Source: Cryptomeria japonica
Taxonomy: Eukaryota; Streptophyta; Pinopsida; Cupressales; Cupressaceae
Direction of reading: 5' to 3'
Length of the DNA stretch: 64,000 nt
Assembly: GCF_030272615.1 (NCBI RefSeq)
Contig: NC_081409.1
Location: forward strand, 18,788,260-18,852,259
In this document: piece after piece, positions 57,302-64,000 of the stretch
How positions within the stretch are numbered: position 1 is the first letter of the stretch
Layout: the number at the start of each line of letters is the position of its first letter
The notes under the pieces: model-generated
What the model saw: the letters and a program-made list of their open reading frames with translations, nothing else
The model's database searches: none
Told to the model about the DNA's origin: nothing
Translations under genes and position numbers: made by a program

Positions 57302-58206
57302 AAAACCTAATTTTAGAAATCAAATGATTGGAACTTGAAGTTAGAATTAAATCATCTACATATAAAATAAAAATCACAATCTCATCTTCACTATGTTTAG
57401 TATATAAATTTGGATCATTTTTGCTTCTAGTGAAATCTTGATAAAGAAAGAATGCATTTATCTTAAAGAATACCATTCTCTAGGAGATTGTTTGAAACCA
57501 TAAATTGATTTCTTTAACTTGCAAACTAAATGTGAACATTACCTTCCTTAACAAAACCAGGAGGTTGAGACATAAATTTCCTCATGTAAATCACCATTTA
57601 GAAAAGCACTTTTAACATCCATTTGATGAATAAGCCAATTCATATTAGAAGCTAAAGCAAGAACAAGTTTAATAGCAGGCATTTTAGCACCAGGAGAAAA
57701 AGTTTCATTATAATCCAAGCCTTCAATTTGAGAAAAACCTCTAGCAATTAATGTAGCTTTAAACTTAGTAACTTTATTATTTGAATTCAACTTAGTTTTA
57801 TATAACCACTTACAAGAAACAAGATTTTCACCTTGAGGTAAAGGGACTAAATCCCAAGTTTGATTAGCAAGCTAAGTATCATATTCTTCTTGCATAGGTT
57901 TTTGCTAATGAGGTTGATTTTTAGCTTGCTCAAAAGAATTAGGATAATTTGCATTCATAATAATAGAAAGAAAAGCACAATTGCAATAATTTATTCTTCT
58001 ATTCTTAAGTTTATCCATTCTAAGAAATAGTCATCACTTTCTTGAATCAAAGTTAACCATTGAGGCTTCCTTTTAGAAGTAATAGAAGCATTACTAGAAG
58101 AAGAATCATTAAGAGTAGAATTATCATGATCATTATCATCAATACTAGAAGGAAGAGATGCATTAGGAGCATGTTTTAGAGAAGGAGGTCTGTTCTCCAC
58201 AACCAC
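57302..58206 (-). pseudogene. pol: Reverse transcriptase N-terminal part of copia-B
   Basis: The linker at 58206-57991 is Ser/Asp/Asn-rich (acidic spacer before RT). At 57790-57548: FKATLIARGFSQIEGLDYNE, TFSPGAKMPAIKLVLALA and HQMDVKSAFLNGDLHEEIYV. Then RSKNDPNLYTKH and FILYVDDLILTSSS with an intact YVDD box near 57380. The frame stops at the copia-C duplication at 57306 and resumes at 50284. Confidence 0.85.
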
Positions 58207-58263
58207 AACTTTACTTCCAAAAAATTCATTATCCTACACTTTAGAACAAGCATGAATACCATT

Positions 58264-59255
58264 TTAAACAATACAAACATCTAGAGTAGTAACTTTAACT
58301 TTGTTATTGATAGGATTGTAAACTATATAAGATTTAGAATGTTCATCATAACCAACAAATATACAAGGAGAAGATTCAGAATCTAATTTGTGCTTGTTTT
58401 GTTTTGGTTTATGAACATAAGCAATGGAACCAAAAATCCTTAAATGCTTTAAATTTGGCTTTCTACCAGACCAAGCCTCTTCAGGAGTTATGTCTTGTAA
58501 ATATTTTGTAGGACTCCTATTAATGAGATAAGTAGCACAAGCCATAGCTTCAGCCCAAAATTTATAATCCATATTCTTAGCATGTAATAAACATCTAGCT
58601 ATTTCAATAATGGTTCTATGCTTCCTTTCCTCTACACCATTTTGTTGTGGTGTATAGGGGAATAATAAGCTCATGTTTAATACCAAAATATTTCAAATAA
58701 CCATTAAATGCATTATTCACATATTCCTTAACCATTATCAGTTCTAAGTATTTTAATCTTAAAATCAGATTGCCTTTCAACAAACATATGATATTCAGTA
58801 AAAACATCAAGAATTTGATCCTTACTATGAAGAGAATAGATCCAAGTTCTCCATGAAAAATCATCAATGAATGTATGTGCATACCTTGATCTTTGGATGG
58901 AATTATTTTCCATGGGTCCTAAAAGGTCACTATGAACGAGGTGCAATTTATGATTTGCCTTCCATAATTGACCATGTAGAAAGGGCTCCCTATGCATCTT
59001 ACCACTCATGCATCTCGTGCATACAATTTTAGAAGGAACAATGCTAGGCATTCCATCTACCATATTAGCTTTTTGCATCAAAGTAATATTATTAGCATTT
59101 ATGTGGCCAAATATTTCATGCCAAACATTAAAATCAATGGTAGTAAGCAAAGAATACTTTGAATGAGCAAACAAATAAAATTTGAATAAGTTATCATTAT
59201 CCATTTTAGCATTAGCAATAACTTGGTTATGATTTAGATCAATAATATAGCACAT
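58264..59255 (-). pseudogene. pol: Integrase of copia-B
   Basis: Zinc module: NVWHEIFGHINANNITLMQK and CTRCMSGKMHREPF. Core: LHLVHSDLLGPM, TFIDDFSWRTW, IKILRTDNG and TPQQNGVEERKHRTIIEIAR, so the catalytic Asp, Asp and Glu are all present. The C-terminal part includes TYLINRSPTKYLQDITPEEA and FVGYDEHSKSYIVYNP. A frameshift near 58680-58730 separates the N- and C-terminal halves. It is well preserved compared with the rest of copia-B. Confidence 0.9.
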
Positions 59256-60350
59256 ATCCTTGTAGAATTCAATCTTATAATCTTGGCAAAGCTTAGCAAT
59301 AGAAAGAAAATTTGATTTTAATTCAGGAACATAAAGAACATCATGTAATTTACCATTAGGAACATTAACATCACCAATAGATTCTACTTTACATCTGTAC
59401 TTGTTAGCAAGTTAAACAAGAATATTCAAAGTATTAGGATGCATAGAATAAAAAAATTCTTTATGAGAAGTAACATGTTGAGATGTGCACACTAGAATCA
59501 ATAATCCATTCAAGAGGATAAGAAACACTATAACTAAAAGTAAATGCATGACAAGATCAATTACCATTATTATAACTATATTTATGTTGTTGATTATTTT
59601 GATTATTTTGGTTCATAGGCCTTTTACCATTTTGCTTCTTAAGACATGTATTTGACCAATGACCATCTTTACCACAATAAGTACAATGGGGCCTTTTAGA
59701 AAATTTGGTTTTTGAACCATTATTAGAATTGTTATTATATGATTTAAAATGAAACTTATTATTAGAATAAGGAATATTATGAAATTATGATTATTATTAT
59801 TATTTGAACTAAAATGATTATTATGATTTTGATCTTTAGACATAAAAGCATGTTCATTACTTTTAAGAGTACCAAATTGAATTAATTTAGCTTCCTCTTG
59901 ACATAATAAATTACAAAAAATATCATAAGTTAATTGAGTAGCTAAACTAGGAATAGCAAGCTGAGCACGAATATTAGTAATAAACTATAGAAATTGTCTA
60001 GGAAGACATTTTTTAAGAATGGGATGAATTAAACATATGTCATCTACTTTAACTCCTAAACTAGTTAATTGGCTATTATTAGAATCAAACTTTAATAAGA
60101 ATTTATCCATGGTTTTAAAATTTGTATACCTGAGGTCTTCGAGTTGATATTGAAGCTAAATTTTTCGAGATTCATTTGAACTACCATAAGTTATTTTAAA
60201 AATTTCCCATGCTTCATATGCTTTTGTACAATTACTAATGAGAATGTATAATTATGAAATCATTGAAATACCAATTAAACCAAGTGCTTCCTCATTTTGA
60301 GCCTTCCATCTGCCTTCGTCGGCTTGAGGTACAGTTGAAGAGGGCTCTGA
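59256..60350 (-). pseudogene. gag: Gag and protease region of copia-B
   Basis: Read through stops on the minus strand from about 60350: GRWKAQNEEALGLIGISMI, then EAWEIFKITYGSSNESRKI, LEDLRYTNFKTMDKFLLKFD and an Asn/His-rich stretch, the layout of plant copia gag (UBN2-type). The knuckle CTYCGKDGHWSNTC lies near 59690-59650. A protease-like VEWIIDSS follows near 59510, with the active-site Gly not clear. Stops and frameshifts are frequent. No 5' LTR or primer site was found upstream. Confidence 0.7.
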
Positions 60351-60575
60351 GTTTCGTTAGTAGCAACATCCAAAAGATGCTTGAAATGAAAAATCAAGGA
60401 AATATGCATTTTCTATGAATGATAATTACTGTTGCTTCATATGCTTTTGTACAATTACTAATGAGAACATACAATTCTGGAATCATTGAAACATATATGA
60501 GTTTTGTTAGTAGCAACATCCAAAAGATGCTTGAAATGAAAAATAAAGGAAATATGCATTTTTCACGAATGATAA
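60205..60575. repeat. Partial direct duplication at the 5' end of copia-B gag
   Basis: CTTCATATGCTTTTGTACAA occurs at 60212 and 60436, and GTAGCAACATCCAAAAGATG at about 60360 and 60509. The second copy lacks about 75 bp of the first. The duplication includes coding sequence of gag. Confidence 0.7.
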
Positions 60576-60579
60576 TTAC

Positions 60580-61640
60580 TGCTATTTAATTTAATTTTAG
60601 GAATAAATGTAGACATGACAACAAAATAAAGGTGAACAAATAATGGTTAGTATTTTAAAAAATAAATACTCCCTTTGATTAAAACATGAAAAAATAACCT
60701 CCTTGATTAAAACAACAATTTTTTTTAGATAGAAAAAATAAAATAAACCACTCTTTTAGAAAAAAAATTACAAATTAAAAAAATAATAAAAAGAATTTAT
60801 TTTAAAAAACAAAAAAAAATCTTAAAAAAACTTTAATTAAAACTATATTAAAATATTTTATGTTTAAACGACTTTAGTTAAACTTTAAAATTTAATTAAA
60901 GAAATAAAACTTTGTTTTCAAAAAAAAAACAACAACAACTAGAAAACTTAATGCTTTACCTTTTAGAAGTGTTTTTTTTTTTAAATTAGAAAACTTAAAA
61001 ACTTTACATACCATGAGACAAAGTAATAATATTTATTTAAAAAAATGTGAAAACTAATGTAAATAACTTAAATGCTAATGAAATAAAATAACAATATAAC
61101 CATAAATTTATGAAGGCATGCAAGTAACAGATTGAAATTGGAGGAACAACACAAGGATTAGTGAGCTAAAAAAAAATGATTAAGAGACATAGAAACTTGG
61201 ACAAGGAGGAAAAATAGAGATGTTTATTTGCAAAGGTAATACTAGTAGAGAGATAATAATAATAGAAGAAAGAAAAGTTGGTTAAAAAAGGTGAATATTG
61301 CAGAATCAAGAATGAAATAGAGGCATACACTGGTTTAAATGATCAAATAATTTTTTTTGCTGAAAATTAAACACAAGTTAAAAAAATTGTAAAGAGATCC
61401 TAAACAAGAAAGTGGCAAAAGAAGATTTGTGTAGGATGAATGCACTCAGGTAAGCAGAACAAATAATATAGTTCTGATTAATTAAGAAAAACAAGTTTTC
61501 AGGACCCGAAACCTTTAACATAGGAAATTAAGATAAGATATCAAAGAGTCCAGAGCATAAAAACCACTAACAAAACGACTGGCAAAAAAGCCAATAAACC
61601 AAAAGACAACAAAAGATAGAAACAACAAAGAAATTAGGAA
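60580..61640. other. AT-rich sequence, nothing recognised
   Basis: Very AT-rich with many A-runs. No LTR end, primer site or domain could be found, so the 5' end of copia-B is either lost or unrecognisable. Confidence 0.5.
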
Positions 61641-61644
61641 GGCA

Positions 61645-63354
61645 TTACACAGTTATAGTCTTCAGAAGGTCCTCCCCCTTTTTCACCAACTGGTCATAGG
61701 TGGCCGCAACAACTTTGAGATAATCCAGGTCCTTATTAGGCTTCTTTTCTTTCTTTTACCTCTAGTTCTTGTTTTGGGTTCTTGAGCATCTCCTGTGCCT
61801 TCAGTGTTAGGGTCAATATCTAGGATATCCTTCTCCTCGTCCAATTTGCTGATGAGAGTTTTAGTATTGCCAGCAGAAACCTTCAAGATGTTTAAACTTT
61901 GCTCTGCAATACTCTTGAGGCAGTCCTCAATTTTGCTGACTTTATTGACAGTGCCCGATATAGTTTGATCCATAGCGTCAGCAATAGTTTTCCTCTCCAA
62001 CAGGTCTTTCTCTATTTTCTCAAATCTGGGGTTGAAGGCATCTCTTATATTTTCAGCTTTTGCAATAGTATTTTTCAGATCTTCAATATAATTAGCCATA
62101 GTCTTCCCTTCCATAGTGTTGATAGTTTCCAGAATCTGAATTCTATGGCTGAGCTTCTTGTTGTCGTCCACAACTTTCTTGTAACTAGTTATTAACCACT
62201 CCATGGTGTCCATGAAACCTTTCATACCCTCAGGAGGAGGGTTTGGGGGAAGATCAATCTTACCGGAGTTGTCCTATTCCTTTTTTGGAGTGTCACCAAC
62301 AGTAGCTGTGTCGTCAACCCTATGAACGTCACCACTGGTCACCTCGTCTAGGTTCTGTTCAGCTTCCAAAATCTTTTCATGCTTATGAGCCTCCAGCTCC
62401 TTCACATTCTCCTTCTTTCTCTTATACTTGTTTCTAGTCTGGGTATGGACTTTAGTTTTCTTTTTTAGAGAACCCTGGGGTTTCTCCTTCTTTGAATCTT
62501 TAGAGACCTCCTCCTCCGAGGAACTCATCTAGAGGATTTTGCCTTTATATTTTTGAACCTTTGAGGAAGAAGGTCTGGTTTTCATATATTTCCTCTTCTT
62601 ACCTATTTCAAATTCTGAGTCATTCAAACTCTCCTTAGAGTCACTCATTGGGTCACTATTGGAACCCTCTTCCACAGAAAAAACAGAGTCTGACCCATCC
62701 TCCTCAGACTCAAAAGAGGGCTACAGGCGGGAAATTTGATTAGCCTTGAGATGGTCATAAATAAGAACCATTAAGCCTTGATGCATGGTAGTGTCCCCCA
62801 TAGGGTTCTCTTTATAGGCCTTAATGGTGGCATTCATAGAGCATAACATAAAATAAGGAAAGCTAACCTTCTCGTCATGCCTAAAATGATTCAACAAAAC
62901 AAAATGGTAGCTGTATACTTTAGTAAATCTACCATCCAATGTAATATAGCACATTATAACAAAGAGGACTTCCCACCATGGTTTAACAAAAACCCTAGGG
63001 GGATAGTAAGTTTTACTTATCTTCACCAGGCGTTTTTCCTCCTTTTCGATTTTAGGATATCTGTCAATGGCCTCCTTACTCACTTTTCTATCTCTATCGA
63101 AGTTACTTCCTTTCCTTCGGAGACTCGTGGCTTGGGTGATAAGGTCTTCATCTAATGACAACAGACTAGTCTCCCATCTTCAAAGTGCCCTTTCTCCAGT
63201 TTTTGCAGAAGAAACTGGTGACCATGCCATCCTGTCCATGGAGTCTCTCCATAAATTTAGCAAACCCACCCTTCTGCAAAATATTCCAGACCTCCTCCTT
63301 TTGCTTCCATTCCTTGTAGCTACTAGGTTCGTATCAATGTCTGTTTCTGCCCAT
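61645..63354 (-). pseudogene. Long decayed reading frame of unknown function
   Basis: The ATG at 63354 opens MGRNRH, a TGA, then YEPSSYKEWKQKEEVWNILQ. From 63160 down to about 61750 one frame continues, interrupted by only three stops, all TAG (about 62719, 62527, 62271). The N-terminal 200 residues look folded: GGFAKFMERLHGQDGMVTSF, DLITQATSLRRKGSNF, PWWEVLFVIMCYITLDGRFT and KVYSYHFVLLNHFRHDEK. The middle is highly charged (SSSEEEVSKDSKKEK). The end is helical and coiled-coil-like (MEGKTMANYIEDLKNTI, MDQTISGTVNKVSKIEDCLK). A frameshift near 61750 restores a natural end, VKKGEDLLKTITV, stopping at 61645. I recall similar N-terminal domains in multi-copy plant proteins linked to retroelements, but cannot name the family. 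Confidence 0.55.
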
Positions 63355-63565
63355 GTTTTTGCTGTTCAGAGTAGAATAATGAAACTTGCAGAGAGTTTTA
63401 GATAAAAAGTTTCTCAGAGCTACCAAATTTACCTAGAAAGCATGGGAAGTGATAGAATGAGTCTTGTAATAAATGGTGCTGACAATATTATAATAACTCG
63501 GAGTACTCCATTTAGTCCATTTCATTATTGTTTTGTCCATCAAAAATCTTTGGAGTGCTACTATA
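63355..63565. other. Short spacer, nothing recognised
   Basis: Noncoding sequence between the RNase H end and the start of the unknown reading frame; no promoter-like motif stands out. Confidence 0.4.
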
Positions 63566-64000
63566 TCAGTCCTTAAAAATGATTAGCCTAACATCCTCAA
63601 GGAGTCCTTGTTCTCTCGTCCATGTAATCACTTCATCTTTTTTGACCGTCACGTTGGCTGCCCAGTCAGCAGACCCATTGGCTTCATGGTAGATATGAGA
63701 TATGTAACTTTTTGCAAAAGTGCTAATGAGGTCTCTAGTGGCTTGTATAATATTATTGATAGATCACGAGGGCTTAGAAGTCCCCTTGAGACATTTAATG
63801 ATGTTGTTTGAATCCCATTCAATCCATATATAGGGGCGATTCCATCTTTTAGCTAGGAGAATTCATTGGAGAGCTGCCATTGCTTCTGCTTTGTGGTTTG
63901 TTTGACTCCCTATTGGGACAACAATCATTTCCTTACATATACATTTATCATCTCTAAGAATATCTCCACAACTCGTAGGGCCCGGGTTACCTTTTGCAGC
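63566..64000 (-). pseudogene. RNase H domain, partial (LINE-type or host RVT_3-like)
   Basis: The frame enters from the right edge with AKGNPGPTSCGDILRDDK, then QTNHKAEAMAAL (catalytic Glu), YIWIEWDSNNIIKCLKG (Asp) and IYHEANGSADWAANV (Asp), and ends at the TGA at 63566. The first Asp (DGA before AKGNPGP) would lie outside the window. Two TGA stops stand where relatives have Trp. This form of RNase H is typical of the C-terminus of plant LINE ORF2 and of stand-alone plant RNase H-like genes; without the upstream part I cannot choose. Confidence 0.75.

Overview
The window reads as nuclear DNA of a seed plant with a very large, repeat-filled genome. A gymnosperm such as a conifer is my best guess, inferred from the family mix and the AT-rich, heavily decayed nesting rather than from any marker gene. 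I see no intact host gene, no rRNA or tRNA gene and no CRISPR array. Nearly everything is LTR retrotransposon DNA in layers, together with one transposase-like gene, several tandem repeats and two small remnants that could be host or LINE-derived.

Layout. 1-2908: minus-strand Ty1/copia element (LTR, initiator-Met primer site, coiled-coil gag with five zinc-knuckle positions). 2909-12225: minus-strand Ty3/gypsy element 'gypsy-A' (gag, protease and integrase C-terminus, but no reverse transcriptase), interrupted by a solo LTR at 5269-6682. 12226-12925: 3' exons of an unidentified spliced gene cut off at the LTR. 13190-15494: three kinds of tandem repeat. 15495-39251: minus-strand 'gypsy-C', which holds a nested non-autonomous copia-like element (22235-24963) and a nested plus-strand 'gypsy-D' (27143-38116). 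39252-42137: remains of a minus-strand transposase-like gene touching the gypsy-C LTR. 42500-44760: GA and CT arms enclosing a palindromic satellite, then a 17-bp repeat. 45550-49860: minus-strand 'gypsy-B', truncated inside reverse transcriptase and split by a plus-strand solo LTR (46611-47806). 49861-60350: a degenerate minus-strand 'copia-B' split by the complete 'copia-C' (50290-57301). 61645-63354: one long decayed reading frame of unknown function. 63566-64000: an RNase H domain.

Insertion order can be read from target-site duplications: ATTAG around gypsy-D, ATATT around the small copia-like element, GTTGG around the first solo LTR, CTTAC/TTTAC around the second, and GAAAC/AAAAC around copia-C. 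Gypsy-D and the small element entered gypsy-C; copia-C and gypsy-B entered copia-B.

The retroelements probably depend on enzymes supplied from elsewhere. Gypsy-A, gypsy-C and gypsy-D all lack a reverse transcriptase yet keep LTRs, primer sites, polypurine tracts and repeat-rich leaders. Gypsy-D keeps protease, an archaeal-type RNase H, and the integrase zinc and tail domains, but has lost the reverse transcriptase and the integrase core at visible junctions. The most unusual signals are a 39-base match to tRNA-Lys at the gypsy-C primer site (twice the usual length), 21-bp phased arrays filling the gypsy-D leader, a satellite whose two strands translate to the same peptide, and the transposase-like gene that ends in an LTR polypurine tract. 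Many stops are TAG or TGA where CAG, CGA or TGG would be expected, which fits decay by cytosine methylation.
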